Assembly (NCBI RefSeq): GCF_012163145.1
Contig: NZ_JAAVTX010000001.1
Span: 434,001-498,000 of the forward strand
DNA: 64,000 nucleotides
Origin: Falsiroseomonas frigidaquae
Lineage (GTDB): Bacteria; Pseudomonadota; Alphaproteobacteria; Acetobacterales; Acetobacteraceae
Reading direction: 5' to 3'
The first letter of the stretch is position 1. Each line of letters opens with the position of its first letter. The notes beneath the pieces were generated by a model. It did not search any database, had not been told where the DNA came from, and worked only from the letters and a program-made list of their open reading frames with translations. The position numbers and the translations under genes are program-made. Of the stretch, positions 32,701-40,883 are shown piece by piece.

Positions 32701-32810
32701 GATGGGGCGAGTTGCAGTGCCGCCGAAAAGCTGTGGGAAGCGGGACGATTCGGCCGCTTCTCGACCACCAAAGCGGCTCAAAACCCATGAGGCCTGTCTT
32801 TCGCCCCATC
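32701..32810. repeat. 110-bp segment bounded by 10-bp inverted repeats
   Basis: GATGGGGCGA (32701-32710) and TCGCCCCATC (32801-32810) are perfect inverted repeats at the ends of a 110-bp segment between the diguanylate cyclase and the gpP-like gene. Inside lies a second pair, GCCGCT near 32754 and AGCGGC near 32772. It could be a small MITE-like relic, an attachment remnant of the cassette or a transcript structure. No matching sequence is visible at the left edge of the cassette. Confidence 0.4.
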
Positions 32811-32860
32811 GGTTGAGCCGCCGCGAATCGCCCCAAGCAATCCACATCCGGAGATGCTCG

Positions 32861-34012
32861 ATGCCACCCGATGACGGCGACGTCTCGCTGCTGGTCGGTG
32901 GCCAGCTGCTATCCGGCTGGCAGGAGGTCCGCATCGGCGTCGGCATCGAGCGCATGCCCTCCGACTTCGACCTGGTCGTTACCGATCGCTACCCCGGCAA
33001 GCCCGCCGTCCCCGTGCAGCCCGGCATGGAATGCGTCCTTCGCATCGGCGACGACACCGTCGTCACCGGCTATGTCGACCGCTACACCATCTCCGTCAGC
33101 AAGCGCGGCGGCACGCAGATCCGTGTCACAGGCCGGGGCAAGTGCCAGGACCTGGTCGACTGCTCCGCCTACCTCCGCGGCAGCGCCAACCAGATCCTCA
33201 GCGCCCGCTCGCGCCAGGTCATCGCGCAGCTCGCCGCCATCTATGGCATCGAGGTCGATGCCCGCGCTGGCGATGGCGAGGTGGTGCCACAGTTCAACGT
33301 CATCCTCACCGAGACTGCCTGGGACATCATCGACCGTACCGCCCGCCACTCCGACTTCCTCGCCTATGAGGGGCCGGATGGGCGCCTGATCCTCGCCCGC
33401 CTGGCCACGGACCGCATGGCCAGCGGCTTCAAGGAGGGCGCCAATGTCGAGGAGGCCAGCGTCAGCCGCGCCTACGACAAGCGCTACAGCCTCTACGAGG
33501 CGGTCTTCATGCCGGTGGAGACCCTCGCCCAATTCGATCGCGCCGCGCTGCCGGACTTCAACACCCGCGCCACGACACGCGACATCACCATCGGCGCCGA
33601 TGCACCCGGCCAGGGCCGGCGCTTCCGGCCGCTGATCGTCATCGCCGAGACCCTGCAGAACGGCGTGGACATCGCCCAGCGCCGCGTCGACTGGGAACGC
33701 GCCCGCCGCTTCGGCCGCAGCCAGCCGGTGGAGATCCTGGCGGATTCCTGGCGCGATGCCGCTGGCGCGCTGTGGCAGCCGAACCGCCTGGCGCGAGTGC
33801 AACTGCCGACGCTGAAGCTACCCGATGTCGACTGGCTGATTTCCGAGGTCAGCTTCGAGCGCGGCCGCCAGGGCACCCATGCCCGCCTGACCCTGATGCC
33901 CCGGGAAGCCTTCCAGCCACAGCCCGTCTACCTCACCCCCTTCGACTGGCAGGTCCAGGATGCGCTGCGCCAGGGCGGCCTCGCCGCCGGCGGCGGCGGA
34001 CCCATCCCATGA
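32861..34012 (+). CDS. baseplate hub protein (Mu gpP-like)
   Basis: The 383-residue protein matches the gpP/gpD hub group: VSLLVGGQLLSGWQEVRIGV, GIERMPSDFDLVVTDRYPGK, CVLRIGDDTVVTGYVDRYTI, RVTGRGKCQDLVDCSAYLRG and TETAWDIIDRTARHSDFLAY. The C-terminal part has VEILADSWRDAAGALWQPNR. It forms the central hub beneath the tube. ATG 32861 follows a CCGGAG site; the frame is open upstream to 32702 but that stretch belongs to the cassette edge. Confidence 0.92.
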   Translation: MPPDDGDVSLLVGGQLLSGWQEVRIGVGIERMPSDFDLVVTDRYPGKPAVPVQPGMECVLRIGDDTVVTGYVDRYTISVSKRGGTQIRVTGRGKCQDLVDCSAYLRGSANQILSARSRQVIAQLAAIYGIEVDARAGDGEVVPQFNVILTETAWDIIDRTARHSDFLAYEGPDGRLILARLATDRMASGFKEGANVEEASVSRAYDKRYSLYEAVFMPVETLAQFDRAALPDFNTRATTRDITIGADAPGQGRRFRPLIVIAETLQNGVDIAQRRVDWERARRFGRSQPVEILADSWRDAAGALWQPNRLARVQLPTLKLPDVDWLISEVSFERGRQGTHARLTLMPREAFQPQPVYLTPFDWQVQDALRQGGLAAGGGGPIP

Positions 34013-34509
34013 TTGCCAGCGTCGACCGCCTCTATGCGCGGATGATGTCGATGATCGCCGTCGGCCGCGTCGCCGCCAGCACCGCGCTCGGCGGCCGCGG
34101 CGCGCGGCGGCTGCAGGTGCGCTTCGACGCGGCGGAGATCCGGGACGAGACGCCGCTCCTGCAGGCCTATGGCTTCGCCTCCCGCCCGCATCCGGGCGCC
34201 GATGTCGTGGTGCTCTTCCCCGGCGGCAACCGCGCCGCCGGCTTCATCGTCGCCACAAATGACCGCCGCTACCAGGTGGAGCTCGCCGCCGGCGAGGCCA
34301 TCCTGCACGACGATCTCGGCCAGAAGATCCACCTGACCCGCGAGGGCATCGTCGTCGATGGCGGCGGCCTGCCCATCACCTTCCGCAATGCGCCCCTGGT
34401 GACCGTCGAGGGCGAGCTCGCCGTCACCGGCGACGTCACCATCGCCGGCCGCAGCTTCAACGGCCACCGCCACCCCGAAACCGGCAGCGAGACGCTTCCC
34501 CCGACATGA
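34009..34509 (+). CDS. baseplate spike protein (Mu gp45/gpV-like)
   Basis: The 166-residue protein has the OB-fold start of gp45 (SVDRLYARMMSMIAVGRVAA), the conserved RRLQVRFDAAEIRDETPLLQ, AYGFASRPHPGADVVVLFPG, and a C-terminal strand repeat ending GRSFNGHRHPETGSETLP, where the HxH-type motif would bind the iron at the needle tip. It pierces the outer membrane on contraction. Overlaps of 4 bases on both sides couple it to gpP and gp46. Confidence 0.92.
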   Translation: MIASVDRLYARMMSMIAVGRVAASTALGGRGARRLQVRFDAAEIRDETPLLQAYGFASRPHPGADVVVLFPGGNRAAGFIVATNDRRYQVELAAGEAILHDDLGQKIHLTREGIVVDGGGLPITFRNAPLVTVEGELAVTGDVTIAGRSFNGHRHPETGSETLPPT

Positions 34510-34967
34510 CGGCCACCGATTTCGCCATCGCCTGGGATGCCGAGGGATCCCAGGGCGATTGGCTGTTGGCCAGCCATGGCCAGCTGGTGACGGCGCCTGC
34601 GCTGGAAACCGCCGTGATGATCAGCCTGTTCAGCGATGCCCGAGCCTCAGAGGATGATCGCCTGCCGCCCGGCGATACGGACCGCCGGGGCTGGTGGGGC
34701 AATGCCCTCGGCGATGACCCCATCGGCTCGCGCCTGTGGCTGCTGCGGCGATCCAAGCGGCTGCCGGAGACGCTGCGCCGGGCCGAGGACTACATCCGGG
34801 AAGCCCTCGCCTGGCTGATCGAGGAGCAGCTCGCGCAGCGCGTCGAGGTCGCGGCGAGCTGGCTCAGCAGCACGCGCATGGGCGCAACCATCACCATTCA
34901 CCAGGCAGGCCAAGCGGGCGAACGCCGGGCTGTCCTCCGCGCCGATTGGGCCTGGCAGGGGATCTGA
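34506..34967 (+). CDS. GP46-family baseplate protein
   Basis: The 153-residue protein is a Mu gp46/T4 gp25-like wedge component. Markers are ALETAVMISLFSDARASEDD, TDRRGWWGNALGDDPIGSRL, LWLLRRSKRLPETLRRAEDY and IREALAWLIEEQLAQRVEVA. It initiates sheath polymerisation on the baseplate. ATGA overlap with gp45. Confidence 0.92.
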   Translation: MTATDFAIAWDAEGSQGDWLLASHGQLVTAPALETAVMISLFSDARASEDDRLPPGDTDRRGWWGNALGDDPIGSRLWLLRRSKRLPETLRRAEDYIREALAWLIEEQLAQRVEVAASWLSSTRMGATITIHQAGQAGERRAVLRADWAWQGI

Positions 34968-34970
34968 CGC

Positions 34971-36077
34971 ATGGCCTTCGAGCGACCCACCCTCACCGTC
35001 CTGCAGCAGCAGGCGCGGGCGGATATGGCTGGGGCAACCGGGGAACGCGTGATCCTGCGCGCCTCGCCGCTGGGCGTGCTGGCCAAGGTGCTCGCGGGCC
35101 TGACCCAGGGCCTCTACGGCTACCTGGACTGGATCGCGCGAGAGGCGAACCCGCTGACCGCCACCGGCGCGCGGCTGGTTGCCTGGGCGGCGCTGGTCGG
35201 GATCTTCCGGAAGGAGGCCGCCAGCGCCACCGCCACCGCCACCTTCACCGGGGCTCCGGGCGCCATTCTGTCTCAAGGCGCGCTGATCGCCCGCCGCGCC
35301 GATGGGGTGGCCTATCGCAGCACCGCCAGCGGCAGCGTCGGCAGCGGCGGCACCGTAACCGTGGCAATCGCCGCTGAGGAACCCGGCGCGCTGGGCAACG
35401 CCCTGGCCGGCGCCGAAGTCGCGCTGGCCGGCGCGGCCTCCGGCATCGTCGCCACCGGCGTGCTGGCGACGGCCGCCGTCGGCGGTGCGGATCAGGAGCC
35501 GGAGGATGCCTTCCGGGAGCGCATGCTGGCGCGGTACCGGCAGCCGCCGCAGGGCGGCGCCGCCGGCGACTATGCACGCTGGGCGCGGGAGGTGCCGGGC
35601 GTCACCCGCGCCTGGGACGCCTCGCCGGGCCCTGGGGCCGTCACCGTCTACGTGATGCTGGATGATGTTCGGGCATCCTTCGGCGGCTTTCCCCAGGGCA
35701 GCGACGGCGTTGCCGCAGCCGATCCCCGCGCCACGGCCGCGACCGGAGACCAGCTGCTGGTCGCCAACTTCATCCGGCCGCTGCAGCCGGTGACGGCGCT
35801 CGTCTACGTGGTCGCGCCGGCGCCCTACCCCGTCGACATGACCATCGCCGATCTGTCGGCCGACACGCCGGAGATCCGTGCCGCCATCACGCTGGCTCTG
35901 GCTGCGATGTTCCGCCGCAGCGGTGTGCCGGGCGGCACCACCTATCAGTCGGACCTGGTCGCCGCCATCGATGCCGTGCCGGCCGTCGAGCGCTTCTCCC
36001 TGCCATCGCCGGCGAGCTCCGTGACGGCGCCGGCCGGCTCCCTGCCGGTCCTCGGCACCATCACCTGGCCGGCCTGA
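34971..36077 (+). CDS. baseplate J-like protein (Mu gp47)
   Basis: The 368-residue baseplate wedge protein has the typical order: TLTVLQQQARADMAGATGER, LAKVLAGLTQGLYGYLDWIA, AWAALVGIFRKEAASATATA, a Gly/Ala-rich domain with PGAILSQGALIARRADG, then EPEDAFRERMLARYRQPPQG and YARWAREVPGVTRAWDASPG, and a C-terminal SGVPGGTTYQSDLVAAIDAV. It starts 3 bases after gp46. Confidence 0.94.
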   Translation: MAFERPTLTVLQQQARADMAGATGERVILRASPLGVLAKVLAGLTQGLYGYLDWIAREANPLTATGARLVAWAALVGIFRKEAASATATATFTGAPGAILSQGALIARRADGVAYRSTASGSVGSGGTVTVAIAAEEPGALGNALAGAEVALAGAASGIVATGVLATAAVGGADQEPEDAFRERMLARYRQPPQGGAAGDYARWAREVPGVTRAWDASPGPGAVTVYVMLDDVRASFGGFPQGSDGVAAADPRATAATGDQLLVANFIRPLQPVTALVYVVAPAPYPVDMTIADLSADTPEIRAAITLALAAMFRRSGVPGGTTYQSDLVAAIDAVPAVERFSLPSPASSVTAPAGSLPVLGTITWPA

Positions 36078-36079
36078 GC

Positions 36080-37903
36080 ATGGCGGATTCCGATCGCACC
36101 GAGGCCGAGCTGCTCGCCGCCGCCCAGGCCCTGATGCCGACAGGCCCGGTCTGGCCCCGCGAGACAGGGGCGACGCAGACCCGGATCCTGGCCGGCGTCG
36201 CCGCCACGGCCGCGCGCCTTCGCGCCCGGGCCCGCGCCCTGCTGGACGACGCCTTCCCCGCCTCGGCCTTCTACCTGCTGCCGGAATGGGAGGAGGCGCT
36301 CGGCCTTCCCGACGCCTGCTCGGGCGCGGCGCCGACGCTGCAGGGCCGACGCGATCAGGTTGTGGCGCGGCTGACCGCGCGCGGTGGGCAATCCCGCGCC
36401 TACTTCATCGGCGTGGCGGCGGCGCTGGGCTTCCCCGTCACCATCCGGGAATTCGCACCCTTCCGGATCGGCGGCTCCGTCGTCGGCGCGCCGCTGCTGG
36501 GCGATGACTGGGCCTTCGCCTGGGAGATCAGCGCCCCCGAACAGGTCATCAGGGCGTTCGAGCTCGGCACCAGCGTGGTGGGGGAGCCGCTGCGGAGCTG
36601 GGGCAACGGCGCGCTGGAATGCGTGCTGCGCCGCCTGGCGCCGGCGCACACCATCCTGATCTTCGCGTATCGCGTGGAGACCGTGCTGGCGCCGGCACAG
36701 CTGATTGCGCCCCTGGCGCTGACGCGCGCACAGCCCGGCTCCAGATCCGCAGCCCTGGGCGCGGATGGTGTGATCTGGCAGGAGTTCCCGGCCGATGCGC
36801 CGCGCTTCCACGGCACGTCGCGGCGCCTGCTGCGCGAGGGGTCGAAGACCAACATCATCGCCGATGCGCGCACGGCGTTCGGTGCCGGCTGGTCCAATAC
36901 CGGCATCGCCGCCGTTGTGTCGGCAGTCGGCCCCGACGGCGTGGCAGGTCAGGGCGCGCTGGTCACCGAAAGCACTACGACCAGCAACCACCGAAGCCAG
37001 CACAACACCTCGGTGACGGCCGAGATCGGCGTGAGCTACACGCTGCACTGGCTGGTGCGTGCAGGCACCTGCACGAATGTTCAGCTATGCTTCTCGCTGA
37101 GCCACGGCAGCACCGGGTACCAGAACTTCGGCCTCACCGGAGATGGTGTGGTGGGCACTGGTGGGTCGGGCGTGAGCCGCGCGACGATCAGGCGGATCGG
37201 CGACTGGTACCTTTGCCGGATGACCGCCACCGCGACGGCCGCGGCAATCGTCTCCGCCATTTTGATGATGGGCAACCTGCTGGCCAATGGCCGGCTGGCT
37301 TCCTTCCCCGGCACGGGCCGGACCCTCACCTCCGGCTGGGCGTGGCTGACGGAGGGCGTGGCGGCCACATCGCCGATCCTGCCCGCGATCGGCGCGCCGG
37401 AGGTGTCGGCGCGAGAGGCGGACATCCTGACTGTCAACCTGCGCGCCAGCCTGGAGATCGAAGGCCCCTTCACCGTGCTTTGGCGCGGCCTGCTGGCCGC
37501 GGGCGCCATGGATGGGGCGGACCAGGTGCTGTTGCAGGTGGATGCCGGCACCTTCGACGACTTCATCCGCATTCGGCACGTCAGTGGAACCGGCCTGCTG
37601 CGCACAAGCCGGACCGCTGCAGGCGTTAGCGCCTCGGCCTCCGACCTTGGGCCTGTTGCGGGTGACAGCCTGTTCAGCCTTGGACTGAGCCTCGATGCCG
37701 ATGGACGAATGACGGTCAGCCTGGACGGGGGCGCCGTGGTCGCTGTGACAGGGGTGGCGACGGACGTGCTGGCGATCCTTCGCCTCGGCTGCACCTTGAC
37801 CGATTTCGGTGCCATGTCCGGGCAAATCGAGAAGGTCCGCGTGCTGCCCTACGCATCCGCCGACGGCGACTTGCCGGCGCTTGTCGCCGCCCTTTCGGCC
37901 TGA
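36080..37903 (+). CDS. DUF2313/gp48-like baseplate protein with long fibre-like extension
   Basis: Residues 1-195 of this 607-residue protein are a Mu gp48/YmfQ-like domain (ALMPTGPVWPRETGATQTRI, LLPEWEEALGLPDACSGAAP, GRRDQVVARLTARGGQSRAY, RAFELGTSVVGEPLRSWGNG, CVLRRLAPAHTILIF). Normal gp48 proteins end here. The remaining 400 residues are strand-rich and resemble carbohydrate-binding or LamG-like tail-fibre parts (RRLLREGSKTNIIADARTAF, YTLHWLVRAGTCTNVQLCFS, FTVLWRGLLAAGAMDGADQV). The fusion would tether a receptor-binding region directly to the baseplate. Confidence 0.85.
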   Translation: MADSDRTEAELLAAAQALMPTGPVWPRETGATQTRILAGVAATAARLRARARALLDDAFPASAFYLLPEWEEALGLPDACSGAAPTLQGRRDQVVARLTARGGQSRAYFIGVAAALGFPVTIREFAPFRIGGSVVGAPLLGDDWAFAWEISAPEQVIRAFELGTSVVGEPLRSWGNGALECVLRRLAPAHTILIFAYRVETVLAPAQLIAPLALTRAQPGSRSAALGADGVIWQEFPADAPRFHGTSRRLLREGSKTNIIADARTAFGAGWSNTGIAAVVSAVGPDGVAGQGALVTESTTTSNHRSQHNTSVTAEIGVSYTLHWLVRAGTCTNVQLCFSLSHGSTGYQNFGLTGDGVVGTGGSGVSRATIRRIGDWYLCRMTATATAAAIVSAILMMGNLLANGRLASFPGTGRTLTSGWAWLTEGVAATSPILPAIGAPEVSAREADILTVNLRASLEIEGPFTVLWRGLLAAGAMDGADQVLLQVDAGTFDDFIRIRHVSGTGLLRTSRTAAGVSASASDLGPVAGDSLFSLGLSLDADGRMTVSLDGGAVVAVTGVATDVLAILRLGCTLTDFGAMSGQIEKVRVLPYASADGDLPALVAALSA

Positions 37904-37921
37904 TCTCGGGAGAGACTGCCC

Positions 37922-38581
37922 ATGGACCGCATCCATCACCCCACCGCCGCGGCCAGCCCGCCGGCGGTGGATGCCCACCCTACGTCCGGCTACCCGAGCG
38001 CCGGCAATCCTGTGACTGGCACGCCGGGCACGACGCTGACACCCTGGATCGTGCACTCCCTGATCGAGGAGTTTCTCGCGATCATCGTCGAAGCGGGGCT
38101 CACGCCCGACAAGGCGAGCCTGACGCAGGTCCGCGATGCGCTTCGCGCGATGCGCGGCCGCGGCGTGCTCGTTTCGCTGGCTTCGCCCATGACGATCGGG
38201 AACGCAAGCGAGACGATCGTGACCTGGCCTACCCCGATCTACGACGATGCCGGATTCTGGGTCAGCGGGTTCCCCACAAGCCTGACGGTTCCGGCAGGCG
38301 TCAGCCGCATCCGCGTGGTCTGCCAGGCCACCTGGGACAATGAGGCGGTGGGCGATCGCAAGATGCGTGTCCTGATCAATGGGGTCGAGGAAGGTGATGG
38401 CTTGCCGGCAATGCGTCTGCCCAGCGCCGGCGATCTCGACGTGACGATCCTCAATGCTTCCGGCGGCGTCGTGCCCGTAACGCCCGGTGACTACATCCAG
38501 CTCGCCGTTTTCCAGGATCGGGGCGCGAACCTGAACCTGCGTGCGACCAATACCTGGATGTACATCGAGGCGCTGCGCTGA
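37922..38581 (+). CDS. tail fibre-type protein with C-terminal jelly-roll-like domain
   Basis: The 219-residue protein has an N-terminal part typical of Mu-like fibre proteins (PSAGNPVTGTPGTTLTPWIV, SLIEEFLAIIVEAGLTPDKA, TQVRDALRAM). Its C-terminal half resembles a C1q/TNF-like jelly roll: SLTVPAGVSRIRVVCQATWD, KMRVLINGVEEGDG, GDYIQLAVFQDRGANLNLRA, TWMYIEAL. It is likely a fibre tip or short fibre; trimerisation is expected. Confidence 0.75.
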   Translation: MDRIHHPTAAASPPAVDAHPTSGYPSAGNPVTGTPGTTLTPWIVHSLIEEFLAIIVEAGLTPDKASLTQVRDALRAMRGRGVLVSLASPMTIGNASETIVTWPTPIYDDAGFWVSGFPTSLTVPAGVSRIRVVCQATWDNEAVGDRKMRVLINGVEEGDGLPAMRLPSAGDLDVTILNASGGVVPVTPGDYIQLAVFQDRGANLNLRATNTWMYIEALR

Positions 38582-38645
38582 TCCTCGCGGTGCGCTGACC
38601 TTGCGCGCGGCGGCGCGCCCTTCCTGCCGAAAATCCGGAGTTGCC

Positions 38646-39131
38646 ATGCCCGTCATGGATGTGAGGGTCACGCTGCGCGTGGCCAGCAGCGATCACCTGC
38701 GCCCGCGCGCCATGCAGGGCAGCGGCGTGGCTATCGAGGCGACGGTGCTGGACCAGGACGGCGCACCGATTGCCGGTGCCGGTGTGAACCTGTCCCTGCT
38801 CACGCCGAGCGGCTGGGAAGTCCAGCTGCCCGGCGTCATCAGCGACGCGGCCGGGCGCGCCACGGCCGTGCTGGCCCCGGCGGAAGATGGTCGCTTTGTC
38901 GCGCGTGCCGTCGTGACGTCGCCGCAGGCTGAGGTCGCGGAGCGGTCCTTTGACATCATTGCCGGCGTCGTCACGTTGAACGCCGTCCCGGCGGTGCTGG
39001 TCGAGACGCCGGAGGGGGACTTCCTGGTGCCAGGCACCGCCGAGCCGCTGGTGATGCTGGTGGATCCGGATGGCGTCGGCCTGCTGCTGCCCAATGGCCT
39101 GCTGATGGGGGGCGTCGTCGATGCCGGGTGA
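38646..39131 (+). CDS. Ig-like virion protein
   Basis: The 161-residue product has a bacterial-Ig-like domain (QGSGVAIEATVLDQDGAPIA, GAGVNLSLLTPSGWEVQLPG, DAAGRATAVLAPAEDGRFVA) followed by VVTLNAVPAVLVETPEGDFL. Such domains decorate phage tails and bind surface carbohydrates weakly. ATG 38646 has GGAG 8 bases upstream. It overlaps the next gene by 11 bases. Confidence 0.7.
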   Translation: MPVMDVRVTLRVASSDHLRPRAMQGSGVAIEATVLDQDGAPIAGAGVNLSLLTPSGWEVQLPGVISDAAGRATAVLAPAEDGRFVARAVVTSPQAEVAERSFDIIAGVVTLNAVPAVLVETPEGDFLVPGTAEPLVMLVDPDGVGLLLPNGLLMGGVVDAG

Positions 39132-40869
39132 TGTGTCGCCGCTCCTTGTGCAGGACACCTGGAGCCTGCCCGAGGAGCCGGCGGCCGAGGATTCCGCGCT
39201 GCTGTGCGTGGGACGCAACCGCAAGTTTGCTCGCACGCCCTTCGGCATCATCGAGACGCTGGCGCGAGCCGCGGTTGTGGCCTCGGTCACGGCGGCCGGC
39301 GTCAGCGCGCAGGCGGCGGCAGGCAGCGCGCACGCCGCCGCCGCCAGCGCGGCAACGGCGGCCACCGCTGGCGCCACGGCGGGCGCTTCCGCCGGCGCGA
39401 TGACGGGTGCGGCGGCGGGTGCTGCGGCGGCAGAGGCCGCGGTAGTCTTCGGCAACGTCGCGACCATCGCGGCGCTTCGCTCTGTCCAACAGGCGGCGTT
39501 GCCCGATGGCTTCGGGGTGATGGTTCGCGGCTATCACGCGGACCATGATGGTGGCGGCGGGCCCTATGTCTGGAAGCCCGCCAGCACGGCTGCCGACAAT
39601 GGCGGCACCGTGATCCGGCCGGATGCGCTGACCTCGCTCCAGGCCGGCCGCTGGGTGCGGTCCATGTATGGCCTGAACCCGACGCCGCAGATGTTCGGCG
39701 CGAAGTGCAACGGCACGAGTGACGATGCGCCAGCCATCCAGGCGGCCAGCAATGCCAGCAAGGTCCTGTGGTTCCCAGACGCCAGCTATCTGTTCAAGTC
39801 CCAGGTCGTGCTGACGAATTCCGTCTCGCACTGGGAAGGGCTGGGCGGCCACTATCCCGGCAGCACCACGGCGCCGGGCCCGCGCCTGGTCTACCACGCC
39901 GATCTCGGCAGCGCGCCGATGATCGACTGCCAGACCAACGCCGTCTTCGCGAAGCTGGGCTTCCGCGGTCCGTCGCGGTCCGTGGGCACGGCAGTGCGGT
40001 GCAAGCGCGTGCCCGGCGATGCGTCCTATGAAGACACCGATGTGGCGTTCGTGGACTGCAACTGGACGCAGTTCAGCGTGCCGATCGAGCACTGGATGCG
40101 GGGACTGCACGTCAATCGCTGCGGCTTCGGCATTTGTAACAACGCGGTCCGGCTCAACTGGGACGATGCCAACGTCATTGACGATCCGGACAATCCCTTC
40201 GACATGCTGCCGTTCGGTTGGCGCGCGATCCGCTTCGAGCTGAACCGCCTGCACCTGGTCACCACGGCCATCGTGAATGTCGGCAACAATGCCCAGTATC
40301 TGCGCGGCCTGTCCGTCATCGGAAACAAGCAGGATGCGGGCGATCGGCTGTTCATCGGCGGCCTGATGAGCGGCCTCTTCGCGAACAATACCTGCGATCA
40401 GACCAATGCTATCGCCATCGAGTTTACCACGCATGTCGAGGATGTGTCGCTGGCCGACAATGAGCTGACAGGCGGCGGCGGCCAGGGGACGGAGCCGGAA
40501 TCGCTGATCGCGTTCCGGGAGACAGTCGGGTGTTTCTCGTTGACGGGCGGCAAGCTGGTGGGCGCCACCAAGTACGGCGTCTCCTTCAGCAAGGATGTCG
40601 CGGGTGGCTCAATCTCGGGCGTGAAGTTCCTTGAGATCGGCACGCCGGATGATTCCACGCAGGCTTGCGTGCGATTCTTCGGCGATGTGCAGGACGTCGC
40701 GATTGGCGGCGGGAACCACTTCCGTCCGCGCTACCTCGCGCACGCAATTCGCGGCACGACCTCCAAGTCATGGGCGGGCGTGGTCGTCCAGGGCAACACG
40801 CGAGATCGGACGAAAACGTGGGTCACGAATTCCTACACCGACGGCGGCAACAACAGCATCCAGGCCTGA
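39121..40869 (+). CDS. tailspike-like protein with pectin-lyase-type fold
   Basis: The 582-residue protein has an N-terminal virion-binding part, then an extremely Ala/Gly-rich helical linker (about residues 58-108). A beta-helix follows: it opens with the hallmark PTPQMFGAKCNGTSDDAPAI and continues through VLTNSVSHWEGLGGHYPG, VAFVDCNWTQFSVPIEHWMR and NRCGFGICNNAVRLN. No catalytic residues can be named. It is likely a receptor-binding spike, perhaps depolymerising surface polysaccharide. Confidence 0.8.
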   Translation: MPGDVSPLLVQDTWSLPEEPAAEDSALLCVGRNRKFARTPFGIIETLARAAVVASVTAAGVSAQAAAGSAHAAAASAATAATAGATAGASAGAMTGAAAGAAAAEAAVVFGNVATIAALRSVQQAALPDGFGVMVRGYHADHDGGGGPYVWKPASTAADNGGTVIRPDALTSLQAGRWVRSMYGLNPTPQMFGAKCNGTSDDAPAIQAASNASKVLWFPDASYLFKSQVVLTNSVSHWEGLGGHYPGSTTAPGPRLVYHADLGSAPMIDCQTNAVFAKLGFRGPSRSVGTAVRCKRVPGDASYEDTDVAFVDCNWTQFSVPIEHWMRGLHVNRCGFGICNNAVRLNWDDANVIDDPDNPFDMLPFGWRAIRFELNRLHLVTTAIVNVGNNAQYLRGLSVIGNKQDAGDRLFIGGLMSGLFANNTCDQTNAIAIEFTTHVEDVSLADNELTGGGGQGTEPESLIAFRETVGCFSLTGGKLVGATKYGVSFSKDVAGGSISGVKFLEIGTPDDSTQACVRFFGDVQDVAIGGGNHFRPRYLAHAIRGTTSKSWAGVVVQGNTRDRTKTWVTNSYTDGGNNSIQA

Positions 40870-40883
40870 AGGGAGACTGCAAA

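Noticed and set aside
32701-32860. integron attC site or 5' extension of the gpP-like gene
   Set aside because: No R/R' core sites; the upstream extension of the frame is rich in Arg/Ser and lacks similarity to the gpP start, while ATG 32861 has a good ribosome-binding site.
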